A stretch of 45,861 bases of DNA, from the IMG/VR virus record IMGVR_UViG_3300023222_000800, positions 1 to 45,861 of that record; one strand, written 5' to 3'. Both the position numbers and the translations under genes were made by a program. Positions 23,528-30,980 of the stretch are shown one piece after another. The stretch is from a virus. How positions within the stretch are numbered: position 1 is the stretch's first letter; each line of letters starts with the position of its first letter. Under the pieces are notes generated by a model. The model saw nothing but the letters and a program-made list of their open reading frames with translations. It made no database searches and was not told where the DNA came from.

Positions 23528-24041
23528 CTGGGATTCCTACTTCATGTCCATTTGTGACACCATCTCTACCAACGTCAAATGCCCATCGCGTCAAATAGGA
23601 GTTGTACTGGTTAGAGATAAGCATATAGTATCTACTGGGTATAATGGGCCACCTTCTGGGTTTCCACATCCAGGTAGTGTTGAGTTCAATGTACCTGCTT
23701 CCAATTTGCATCGTGCTGGCTGCTTGGTATTTCCTAGAGATTTTGATGGATGTCCACGGAGAGTCTTGAATGTACCATCAGGGGAACGTCTGTCTCTATG
23801 CCCCTGTGCCCACGCAGAAAGGAACGCTATTGACTCAGCCGCCAAAATGGGACATGCAACTGCTGGGTGTACTCTATATCTTAATACTTGTATGCCTTGC
23901 TTGGATTGTAGTTATAGTATCGTCAACTCAGGGATTGTAGAAGTGGTGGTTAGGGAATTGGAAGAGTACAAGCAGGAAGGCTTTACTGGTAAGATGATCT
24001 TGGAAGAATGTGGGGTTAAGATTAGACAAGGAGATAAGTGA
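23520..24041 (+). CDS. Deoxycytidylate (dCMP) deaminase
   Basis: HAE at 98-100 supplies the zinc ligand and catalytic glutamate and PCLDC at 126-130 the two Cys ligands, in the deaminase order. The N-terminal SRQIGVVLV..STGYNGPPSG is typical of dCMP deaminases. The protein of 173 residues converts dCMP to dUMP to feed dTMP synthesis. An insertion of extra Cys residues (GCLVF..FDGCP) precedes the active site. A phage UDG exists in the same window, so uracil handling may be regulated jointly. It overlaps the previous gene by 8 bases. Confidence 0.9.
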   Translation: MDNWDSYFMSICDTISTNVKCPSRQIGVVLVRDKHIVSTGYNGPPSGFPHPGSVEFNVPASNLHRAGCLVFPRDFDGCPRRVLNVPSGERLSLCPCAHAERNAIDSAAKMGHATAGCTLYLNTCMPCLDCSYSIVNSGIVEVVVRELEEYKQEGFTGKMILEECGVKIRQGDK

Positions 24042-24103
24042 AGATACTAAAGCGAATTGTGGTAGCTCTATATGAGATGTTAGTGTTACGTAGGGTCTGG
24101 TAG
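24038..24103 (+). CDS. 21-residue microprotein (weak)
   Basis: A GTG with AAGGAG 4 bases before it opens a tiny basic, hydrophobic peptide overlapping the deaminase stop as GTGA. It may be spurious; I list it because the ribosome site is clear. Confidence 0.2.
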   Translation: MKILKRIVVALYEMLVLRRVW

Positions 24104-24163
24104 ATGTTAGGTGGTTGTGATTAACTGATGCTCCTGTGTGATGTTGCTGGTAGATGTAGGGGG

Positions 24164-24181
24164 TATACTAAGTATATCAGG
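24164..24181 (+). promoter_or_regulatory. TATACTAnnTATATCAGG element, copy B
   Basis: TATACTAAGTATATCAGG, in which TATACT-A-AGTATA is a perfect 6+1+6 inverted repeat. It lies 23 bases before the ATG at 24205. No good -35 box is 16-18 bases upstream, so a protein-binding site or non-sigma-70 promoter is possible. Confidence 0.55.
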
Positions 24182-24204
24182 TTAAGACAAGGAGATATTA
24201 AAAA

Positions 24205-24414
24205 ATGAATAACACCCCTGCATATCGGGTTGAAGTCAAGTATGCTGATAACCCCACCTACAAGCCCTTCGATGTAGCAGCTACCTTCACCAACAAGACC
24301 CGGAAGCCCTTAGCAGAGTGGGTAGGTAAGTTTGAAGAGGTAAACGGAGACAAGATTAGCGAAGCAAGGATAGTAGAAAACAAGGTCAACGGCAGCATAG
24401 TAGAGGAATACTAA
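24205..24414 (+). CDS. Hypothetical 69-residue protein
   Basis: A small beta-alpha sequence (AYRVEVKYADNPTYKPFDVAATF..PLAEWVGKF) with no recognised family. AAGGAG precedes it, the conserved promoter element lies upstream and a terminator follows at once. It thus appears to be a separately controlled single gene. Confidence 0.65.
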   Translation: MNNTPAYRVEVKYADNPTYKPFDVAATFTNKTRKPLAEWVGKFEEVNGDKISEARIVENKVNGSIVEEY

Positions 24415-24418
24415 ACAA

Positions 24419-24453
24419 GAGGGAGGTCTAGCAAGCCTCCCTCAAGTTTTGTT
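24419..24453 (+). terminator. Rho-independent terminator
   Basis: GAGGGAGG (24419-24426), a 9-base loop and CCTCCCTC (24436-24443), then AAGTTTTGTTT. It closes the single-gene unit before it. Confidence 0.7.
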
Positions 24454-24462
24454 TGGGAGAAT

Positions 24463-24690
24463 ATGGGCAAGCGATATATGGACAGACGTTATATGGTCAA
24501 ACAGCGTATAGGACAATGGACTAACCATAGGGGACAGGAATTTGCTCTGTATGAGACCGGAGATTCTAAATGGGTGCTGTTAGACCCGATGATACCAATG
24601 GGCAGTCCTGGTACATTTGCTAGTTCCTGTAGCCAATTCCCTTATGAGAAGAAGCGTATGCCGAAAGGGTGGAGGAATCAGGTTCATTAA
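24463..24690 (+). CDS. Hypothetical 75-residue basic protein
   Basis: The sequence is basic at both ends (KRYMDRRYMVKQR and EKKRMPKGWRN) with a middle part WTNHRGQEFALYETGDSKWVLLD that looks like a small beta sheet. Unknown family. It sits between a terminator and the portal promoter. Confidence 0.55.
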   Translation: MGKRYMDRRYMVKQRIGQWTNHRGQEFALYETGDSKWVLLDPMIPMGSPGTFASSCSQFPYEKKRMPKGWRNQVH

Positions 24691-24696
24691 AAACAT

Positions 24697-24727
24697 TTGA
24701 CACCCCCTCCCACTAATATGCTATAAT
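24697..24727 (+). promoter_or_regulatory. Extended -10 promoter before the portal block
   Basis: TTGACA (24697-24702), 19 bases and TATAAT (24722-24727) with TG-C just before it, an extended -10. An 8-bp inverted repeat, ATACCCTC (24726-24733) and GAGGGTAT (24753-24760), overlaps the -10 and the ribosome site GGAGGG of the next gene. Confidence 0.65.
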
Positions 24728-24765
24728 ACCCTCTAGGCACCTTATCCGCTTGGAGGGTATTTGCT

Positions 24766-25047
24766 ATGTCGGATAAATACTTCACTTATTCAGAAAACAT
24801 CACCACAACCCCAGATCAGCTATTTGAACAAACCACAGTATCCCCTCATGTCAATCAGTTCATGGTTGATTATCTCTTTACCCATGACAAACTCTTAGCC
24901 TCCAACGTCAACCCACAAATAGACACAGGTATGGGTGAGGCTGATTTGGCATTGTCTATTGTTAATGATGCCTATGAACATGAGAGAAGGACTAAGGCGC
25001 AACAGGTAGAACAACCGGTAGAGAGTGTGCCAATTGACAACTCCTAA
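24766..25047 (+). CDS. Hypothetical 93-residue protein before the portal
   Basis: A soluble, acidic, mostly helical protein with no known motif. GGAGGG lies 8 bases before the ATG. Its end overlaps the portal start by 23 bases. Genes in this position are often small head or packaging helpers. Confidence 0.6.
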   Translation: MSDKYFTYSENITTTPDQLFEQTTVSPHVNQFMVDYLFTHDKLLASNVNPQIDTGMGEADLALSIVNDAYEHERRTKAQQVEQPVESVPIDNS

Positions 25048-27949
25048 AACACGCCATATCCGCAAATACGCTCATAACCCACGCCATATAACCACTAGAC
25101 CTGGTGAAGCAGACGTATCCCAAGTAATAGGTGTTCGTGGTCTCAAGAATCTAGGCGGCAGGGTCCAAGAGGAATACGATAAACTCCTACTCTCTTGGCA
25201 AGATGCCGTTGACTTCTATATTGAGATGCGCGATGACATAACCATCTCAACCCTCATGTCTTCTATTAAACTCCCCCTATTAGCTGCTGAGTTCAATGTT
25301 GAAGCTGCCTCAGACTCTATGGTAGATATGGCTGCTCGTGACTGGCTATGGGATGCCATGAACAATATGCAGCATCAAACCTGGAGAAGCCATGTACAGG
25401 ATATGCTAGACTCTCCTGGGTTTGGATGGGCCTTGGGTGAGATTGTCCTTCAGAAGCGTAAGGACGGTAGATTATGGCTTAGGAACATCGACCCTAGAGG
25501 ACAGGAGACCCTACACAAGTGGGAGTTCGATGAGTTCGACCATACCACAGCCTTTATCCAGAAAGACCCTGATACCGGTAAGATTGTATCCATACCGATT
25601 CAGAAAGCCGTACACATGACTTTTGGCGGCAGAAAGGGCAACCCCCAAGGTAGGGGTATGTTTAGGGTTCTGTTCAGGACGTGGCGATTTCTTAAGAACA
25701 TAGAGAATCTTGAAGGCATAGGATTAGAGCGCAACATTGGTGGTATGCCGATGGCAGAATTACCACCTGAACCATTGAGTGATGATGATCTAGGTAATCT
25801 ACAGGATGCTTTGAGGGATTTGAGATTAGATGAGGAAATGTATCTCATCTTCCCAAATGGTCTGAAGATTAGTGCTTATAGTGGGTCTATCAACACAGCC
25901 CCATTAAACCTGGTAATAGACCGCAAGCAAAAGGAAATCCTTCAACTAGGATTCGCGCAGTTCATCAAGTTGGGTATGTCTCAGGTAGGCACACAAGCAT
26001 TGGTCAAAGGGTCACAGGACTTCTTTACCTTGGGTCTGGTAGCAATCCAACAACAGATGTTGGAGGCGTGGAATGGGCAATTAGTACCCTTCCTATTTAG
26101 ATTCAATGAATTCTCCTTCCCTGGTATGACCGGCTTCCCTGAGATAACATGGGCTGATCCTGGTAAGGTTGATGTTGACTCTGTATTAGCAGCCTACAAT
26201 ACCGCCATTACCGCCAAAGCCATGACACCCACGAGACAGGATGAGGAGCACTTTAGAGGCTTGTTGGACTTGCCTGATTTGCCGGAGGGTGTAGGGGAAG
26301 AAGTTAGGAGTGTAGATGGCGATGGGGGCGCGCCTTCTGGTGGTAGCCCTTTTAGTCGGGATGATTCGGCAGCAGATTTCCACCCTGGACATCCAGACCA
26401 AGGGGTACATGCAGGTGGTAAGTTTGCGCCTATGACTGGATTTATAGGTAGGGCTGGAGATGTCCCCCCAGCTTTAGCAGTAAGTAATAGAGCACTATTG
26501 TCAGGAAATCCAGACGGGCAAGAGTTATTAAGGGTTACAGATGTGTGGACTGACGGGCCATTAGGAGAACCCCCGAAAGATATGGATGTATTCAGAGGGG
26601 AGGCTTCAGCATGGTTGACAGAGGGTACGGAAGGTACAGATGGAGCCATTCTAGCAGAAGCTATAGCCTCATCACCTCCAACAGATGAAACTTTATTTAG
26701 GGGGATTGCTCTACGAGGACAAACATCAGATCAGGTACTAGAACAATTTGACCCTGGTTCAAATTATGACATAGGCCCCTCTAGCTTCAGTACAGATGCA
26801 ACTATATCTGAAAACTTTGCAGAAGTCGGTAGACTAGACACTAATTCATCTTCCGTCATGTTTGAAGTTGAACCAGGGAGTAGAGTATTTAATGCACAAG
26901 CCATAACAGACGAGGCTTGGCTTAATAATCAAAAGGAACGAGTGGGGATGGGTAGGTATGAGGTTCTAGGATCTGAATTAGACGAGCGGGGTATTGTTCG
27001 TGTTCGGTTGCGGCAGTCTAACGTATTCACTGATGTAGCTATGGCAGCAAGTAATAAACTTCCTCGCGAATCGTTTAAACCAGCCCCCCCAGAAATCGAC
27101 GCTATATTTCGAGATAGTATACGGATTGTAGGGCAGCGCTTGGGAATTGATCCAACTAGATCCAGACCGTCTACTATGTCTAGTTTTGCAGAAGAAGACC
27201 CCAACCTACGCTCTGGTGGTGGAGACTATGAAAACACCACCAACCGTCTACAATCCCAACTGCTAAACATATATGATCGTTGGGCAATCGACACCCGCAC
27301 TCAGATCCTATCCGCACAAGAACAAGGCATAGCACCTGAACAGTTCAGCCGCATAATAGCGGGTAGAGTATCAGATCTTGAAACCAATCTAATCAATGCT
27401 CAAGCTCTAGGTATAACCGCTGCTGTAGGGATTGCCATATCTCAGTCTCTCCGCAACTCAGCCCGTGTACAGACCGCTATAGCTGCCCTAACCCTAACTG
27501 CAGCTACCTCGATACGTACCTCCCTCATAGACAATATCCAGACCCGTCTATCTACTAAACTAGCCGATGCTGCTGGAACAGTAGCCTTTGACCGCTCAAC
27601 CCTTAAGGACATATTTGACACTAACCGCGCTAGTGTTGCTTCATCTGCTGGTTTGGCATGGTCGGGTATCTTCACTGCCCTTTTAGCCGCTGGTCAAGAA
27701 CAGGAACAGCAAACAGGCCAAACACAGCGAGTTAGATGGGTGTTGAATGATGCCGCTGCCCATTGTGACGATTCACCTGGTAGGTTTGGGTGTCCTGGAC
27801 AATCTGGTGTTTATGACTCATGGGCTGAACTTGAAACGGTGCCAGCAGGTCAGGTGACGTGTAGGGGGAATTGTAGATGTAGGTTGGAGGTAGAAACTGA
27901 ACCTGGCAGCAATAATTGGGTGAGAGGTCTTCCGGGGTTTAACCCATAA
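25025..27949 (+). CDS. Portal protein fused to an ADP-ribosyltransferase and a MuF-like minor head protein
   Basis: Residues 1-430 read as a Mu gp29-like portal (DUF935 type): LMSSIKLPLLAAEF, GFGWALGEIV, the long helix KQKEILQLGF..MLEAWN. Residues 437-475 are a linker with HPGHPDQGVHAGGKFAP. Residues 520-665 fit an R-S-E ADP-ribosyltransferase: R559 in LFRGI, FSTD (588-591), and QKE (636-638). Residues 725-974 are helical and end in RVRWVLNDAAAHCDDSP.. with Cys-rich GNCRCRLEVE, the C-terminus of MuF-type head proteins. The portal would form the packaging ring, MuF would lie in the head and the ART could travel with the DNA. The start may be GTG 25025 or TTG 25034; neither has a clear ribosome site. 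Confidence 0.85.
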   Translation: MCQLTTPKTRHIRKYAHNPRHITTRPGEADVSQVIGVRGLKNLGGRVQEEYDKLLLSWQDAVDFYIEMRDDITISTLMSSIKLPLLAAEFNVEAASDSMVDMAARDWLWDAMNNMQHQTWRSHVQDMLDSPGFGWALGEIVLQKRKDGRLWLRNIDPRGQETLHKWEFDEFDHTTAFIQKDPDTGKIVSIPIQKAVHMTFGGRKGNPQGRGMFRVLFRTWRFLKNIENLEGIGLERNIGGMPMAELPPEPLSDDDLGNLQDALRDLRLDEEMYLIFPNGLKISAYSGSINTAPLNLVIDRKQKEILQLGFAQFIKLGMSQVGTQALVKGSQDFFTLGLVAIQQQMLEAWNGQLVPFLFRFNEFSFPGMTGFPEITWADPGKVDVDSVLAAYNTAITAKAMTPTRQDEEHFRGLLDLPDLPEGVGEEVRSVDGDGGAPSGGSPFSRDDSAADFHPGHPDQGVHAGGKFAPMTGFIGRAGDVPPALAVSNRALLSGNPDGQELLRVTDVWTDGPLGEPPKDMDVFRGEASAWLTEGTEGTDGAILAEAIASSPPTDETLFRGIALRGQTSDQVLEQFDPGSNYDIGPSSFSTDATISENFAEVGRLDTNSSSVMFEVEPGSRVFNAQAITDEAWLNNQKERVGMGRYEVLGSELDERGIVRVRLRQSNVFTDVAMAASNKLPRESFKPAPPEIDAIFRDSIRIVGQRLGIDPTRSRPSTMSSFAEEDPNLRSGGGDYENTTNRLQSQLLNIYDRWAIDTRTQILSAQEQGIAPEQFSRIIAGRVSDLETNLINAQALGITAAVGIAISQSLRNSARVQTAIAALTLTAATSIRTSLIDNIQTRLSTKLADAAGTVAFDRSTLKDIFDTNRASVASSAGLAWSGIFTALLAAGQEQEQQTGQTQRVRWVLNDAAAHCDDSPGRFGCPGQSGVYDSWAELETVPAGQVTCRGNCRCRLEVETEPGSNNWVRGLPGFNP

Positions 27950-28092
27950 TGAATATGCAACCTATACCTAAATGTACCCACTGTAAAGTATCCATCTACA
28001 ACATTGATGTGGCAGTAGAGGATGTGGAAGGTAATTTCTACCATCCTGAGTGTTGGAAGGATATATTCCCTATGGGTTTGAGGAAGAGGTAG
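27949..28092 (+). CDS. 47-residue zinc-finger microprotein
   Basis: CTHCKV and HPEC form a CxxC...HxxC zinc site in 47 residues. It begins as TAATG on the portal stop. Function unknown. Confidence 0.6.
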   Translation: MNMQPIPKCTHCKVSIYNIDVAVEDVEGNFYHPECWKDIFPMGLRKR

Positions 28093-28093
28093 C

Positions 28094-28122
28094 TTGACAT
28101 TAGCGTATTCTTAATAGATACT
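28094..28122 (+). promoter_or_regulatory. Promoter of the exported-protein cassette
   Basis: TTGACA (28094-28099), 17 bases and GATACT (28117-28122). Transcription would start near 28129, about 40 bases before a strong terminator and about 105 before the first gene. Confidence 0.6.
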
Positions 28123-28153
28123 AAATTGTAGGAACAGCCATATATCCACCTTC

Positions 28154-28170
28154 GAGAGAGAGAGAGAGAG
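28154..28170 (+). repeat. (GA)n microsatellite in the leader
   Basis: Seventeen bases of uninterrupted GA repeat directly before the terminator stem, in the transcribed leader. It is the only dinucleotide run of that length I noticed. Confidence 0.85.
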
Positions 28171-28202
28171 TCCCCGATTGAGAGTGTGTCGGGGGCTTTT
28201 TC
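28170..28202 (+). terminator. Strong terminator in the leader, possible attenuator
   Basis: GTCCCCGA (28170-28177) pairs with TCGGGGGC (28189-28196) and T residues follow. It lies downstream of its own promoter and 30 bases upstream of the next gene, so it may end a short RNA, attenuate the gene or terminate the portal transcript. Confidence 0.75.
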
Positions 28203-28233
28203 TATAAAAACAAATCAAAAGGAGAGGTACTAA

Positions 28234-28653
28234 ATGCGACAAAAAAACCTAAACCAAGGGAACAAATCCAGTAGAGGTAAATGGCTCAAACGACAGGCTC
28301 TATTGTTAGTCTTACTTCTTTTGCCTCTAGGTATACTAGCAGCGTACAAAGTAACTACAATAGAAATGGTTGTAAATATTGATGAAGTCTTAGAAGTCAT
28401 ACCTTCCCAAGTAACCCTAGATGTAGATCCCAATGAGACCGTACAACAGGTTTTTATTATTAGGAATACTGGTCGAGGGGATCTACTAAACGTCAATCTA
28501 TCCAACCGGATAATCCCTGGAACCTTAACCCTGAATCTAACAGAATTCGTTGATGTACCAGCCCTGTCAGAAGTAACACTAACTGCTGAGATAACCGCAC
28601 CCCAGGATATACCCCCTGGACAGCACACCATTCAGGTAGAGGTACACCGTTAG
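28234..28653 (+). CDS. Membrane-anchored or secreted protein with Ig-like domain
   Basis: A basic start is followed by a hydrophobic helix (about residues 20-37, ALLLVLLLLPLGILAAY), then a beta-sandwich-like domain of about 95 residues (IEVIPSQVTLDVDPNETVQQVFIIRNTG..). The repeated T/V pattern resembles NPCBM/Ig-like extracellular modules. It would stand in the membrane facing out. GGAGAGG precedes the ATG. It is paired with the next exported protein in a cassette with its own promoters. No phage function is recognised. Confidence 0.7.
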   Translation: MRQKNLNQGNKSSRGKWLKRQALLLVLLLLPLGILAAYKVTTIEMVVNIDEVLEVIPSQVTLDVDPNETVQQVFIIRNTGRGDLLNVNLSNRIIPGTLTLNLTEFVDVPALSEVTLTAEITAPQDIPPGQHTIQVEVHR

Positions 28654-28673
28654 ATAGCTGTGATATAACTGGG

Positions 28674-28702
28674 TTGAAGTTAGTATTGGCTATTTGTAAA
28701 CT
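28674..28702 (+). promoter_or_regulatory. Promoter before the thrombospondin-repeat gene
   Basis: TTGAAG (28674-28679), 17 bases and TAAACT (28697-28702). It lies in the 155-base gap between the two exported-protein genes and suggests separate control. Nothing else is seen in that gap. Confidence 0.45.
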
Positions 28703-28808
28703 AACAATATCAAAGAAAGAAGGAGATGTTACTGGAACAGGAATTCAAAAATTGAAAGTAGTGTGTTAGATTTACAAAAGTAGAAGAAGGATATTAAAAG
28801 GATCTAAA

Positions 28809-29906
28809 ATGCGAACGCAAATTAAACTCTTTAGTGGATTGATACTTGGAATGCTCTTGACCTTGGGTGTGGTGTTAGTAGCTAGTGCTAATTTCTCAAC
28901 CACACCGTTAAACGCAGGTTTCAATGGTAGCCGCAATCTAGACGGATATGTAACTGAAGATCGTAACTACAAGTTCAAGATGACCACTGATGGCACCAAA
29001 ACTAATATAAGCAGGGGAGAAATTAAATTCACAGCCTCATGTGTTAGTTTTGTACCTGTATTCACGGTCTTTGAATGGGACGATATTCTCTCGGTGACGG
29101 GAGCACCCGCTCAGTTCGAGTATGGCACTCTAGCGACTCTCGTGGGTATAGGGGTCTATGCAAACACCCATACCACCGTAAATTTCGGTCAGCAGCAGAG
29201 CTTGAGGTTAAGCCAAAACCCCAACGGCAATACCGATGTTACATTCATGGGGGTGACTACGGAAGTAGTGTCCGGTTTGCCTACTGGCTATGTAGTAGAT
29301 TTCCATGAAGACTATCAGGCAGTAACAGCGAATGGTGTAAAGATTATTGAGACCTTTGAAACCGTATTCGCGGTACCCAGTAACATCACTATAGAGTCTT
29401 GTGGTGGGAGTGATTCCCAGACTCACGCCATCATGGACTATCTGCGAATCAAGCCGGTTGCGTCCGTACCGGATGATCCTACTCCTCCTCCCGATCCAGG
29501 TATATTGGATAGCGATGGTGATGGTGTCCTAGACGTAGATGATCTCTGCCCTAGTACCCCTGCTGGTACAGTAGTAAATCAGTTTGGGTGCCAACCTGCA
29601 TCCACACCTACTCCAACTCCTCCTCCCTCAGTAGACACTGATGGTGATGGTGTACCTGACAACTTAGACCTGTGCCCTGGTACACCCGCTGGCCGTCCAG
29701 TTGACGTGGTGGGCTGTGAGGCTGCTGATATTAATGATACCCAGACGGCTATAGACCAACTCAAGGCTGATGTGTTGGCACTGAAGCTGGAGAACCAACA
29801 GCAAGCACAGGAACTATCTCAACAGGATCAGCGGTTGATATTTCTAGAAGCCTTTAACAAACTGCTGATGTGGCTAAACAATACCTTTGGCGTATTGGTA
29901 AACTAA
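28809..29906 (+). CDS. Secreted protein with thrombospondin type 3 repeats
   Basis: Residues 1-27 are a signal peptide ending at VASA-N. A beta-rich domain runs to about 215, with two Cys. Pro/Thr linkers separate two calcium-binding thrombospondin type 3 repeats (234-262 and 276-303), each with D-x-D-G-D-G-V and a following LCP..TP.G..V...GC. Residues 309-346 are a coiled coil rich in Gln. It would be exported and attached or displayed at the host cell surface. This architecture is typical of bacterial surface proteins and unusual next to phage genes. It could alter adhesion or block other phages, which is inference. It is closed by a strong terminator. Confidence 0.8.
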   Translation: MRTQIKLFSGLILGMLLTLGVVLVASANFSTTPLNAGFNGSRNLDGYVTEDRNYKFKMTTDGTKTNISRGEIKFTASCVSFVPVFTVFEWDDILSVTGAPAQFEYGTLATLVGIGVYANTHTTVNFGQQQSLRLSQNPNGNTDVTFMGVTTEVVSGLPTGYVVDFHEDYQAVTANGVKIIETFETVFAVPSNITIESCGGSDSQTHAIMDYLRIKPVASVPDDPTPPPDPGILDSDGDGVLDVDDLCPSTPAGTVVNQFGCQPASTPTPTPPPSVDTDGDGVPDNLDLCPGTPAGRPVDVVGCEAADINDTQTAIDQLKADVLALKLENQQQAQELSQQDQRLIFLEAFNKLLMWLNNTFGVLVN

Positions 29907-29939
29907 AACATATCTAATTTAACTTAGTTTCCCACAGCA

Positions 29940-29980
29940 CCCTACTTACTAGGTCACCCCACTTAGTAGGTAGGGCATTT
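29940..29980 (+). terminator. Rho-independent terminator, 12-bp stem
   Basis: CCCTACTTACTA (29940-29951) and TAGTAGGTAGGG (29964-29975) pair fully with one G-T, followed by CATTTTATT. It ends the exported-protein cassette and isolates it from the sugar operon. Confidence 0.8.
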
Positions 29981-29989
29981 TATTGTGAG

Positions 29990-30033
29990 TTGACCCTTGT
30001 TATAGACGGTGATACACTAATTCTATAGTGTAT
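29990..30033 (+). promoter_or_regulatory. Promoter with overlapping inverted repeat, heptose operon
   Basis: TTGACC (29990-29995), 17 bases and TACACT (30013-30018). An exact 8-bp inverted repeat, ATACACTA (30012-30019) and TAGTGTAT (30026-30033) with a 6-base centre, covers the -10 and start of transcription, a classic operator position. The first gene's GGGGAG follows. Confidence 0.65.
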
Positions 30034-30047
30034 GGGGAGTTTGTTTT

Positions 30048-30980
30048 ATGCGAGTATTGGTAACTGGAGGGGCGGGGTACATCGGTTCAATCTTATGTGA
30101 ACATCTACTAGATGCCGGTCATCATGTAACGGTATTGGACAATCTCATGTATGGTAGTGGGAGTCTGTTTCATTTAGCACATAGAGAGGAATTTGAGTTT
30201 GTTAAAGGGGATGTTAGGGATCGGGGTGTACTTAATCCACTTGTTCAAACTGCTGAGATTATCATTCCACTAGCAGCTATAGTAGGAGCACCTGCTTGTG
30301 ACCAAGATCCTAGTGCAGCAAACTCTACTAACTATAAGGCAATACTGGAGATCCTGTTTGCTACTACTGCAACCAGGCAATTGATAATCTATCCCACAAC
30401 CAACAGCGGCTACGGTACACAGTCTGATAATATCCTCTGTACAGAGGATACACCGCTACGGTCTATATCTATCTACGGACTTACCAAGGAAGAGGCAGAA
30501 TGGAAAATCTTAGACCGTCCTAATACCATCTCTCTCCGTCTAGCTACCGTCTTTGGCTGCTCCCCTAGAATGCGCCTAGACCTACTAGTTAATGACTTCA
30601 CCTACAAAGCCTTTACAGACGGGTACATTGCCCTTTATGAACCTCATTTCAAACGTAACTATGTACATATTAGAGATGTAGCGGATTGCTTTATTCACTG
30701 TATTGACAATGCTGATAAGATGGTAGGTAGGGTTTACAATGTAGGTCTGGATTCAGCCAATCTCTCAAAGCTACAGTTGGCAGAACAGATAAGTCACCAT
30801 TTAGACGTAGAGGTATTTCAATCTGATTATGGCACCGATCTAGATAAACGCAACTATGTAGTGTCCAATCAGCGTTTAAGGGAAGCAGGGTTTGAGGCTA
30901 AGAGAGGGTTGGATGAGGGGATTGAGGAATTGATTAAAGGGTTTAAGATGATGGGCAGAGGAAGGTATAGCAATGTATGA
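30048..30980 (+). CDS. NAD-dependent nucleotide-sugar SDR
   Basis: VTGGAGYIGS at the N-terminus binds the cofactor; LAAIVGAPA and YPTTNSGYG lead to YGLTK, the catalytic YxxxK near residue 142. RLATVFG and the HVRDVAD-like YVHIRDVADC follow. The TDE signature of 4,6-dehydratases is absent (TTNSGYG instead), so an epimerase or dehydrogenase is more likely. It opens the heptose operon under a promoter with an operator-like palindrome and overlaps gmhA by 8 bases. Confidence 0.88.
   Translation: MRVLVTGGAGYIGSILCEHLLDAGHHVTVLDNLMYGSGSLFHLAHREEFEFVKGDVRDRGVLNPLVQTAEIIIPLAAIVGAPACDQDPSAANSTNYKAILEILFATTATRQLIIYPTTNSGYGTQSDNILCTEDTPLRSISIYGLTKEEAEWKILDRPNTISLRLATVFGCSPRMRLDLLVNDFTYKAFTDGYIALYEPHFKRNYVHIRDVADCFIHCIDNADKMVGRVYNVGLDSANLSKLQLAEQISHHLDVEVFQSDYGTDLDKRNYVVSNQRLREAGFEAKRGLDEGIEELIKGFKMMGRGRYSNV

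Noticed and set aside
28154-28170. GA repeat as a phase-variation switch in a coding region
   Set aside because: It lies in a leader outside any credible coding frame, so slippage would not shift a protein frame.
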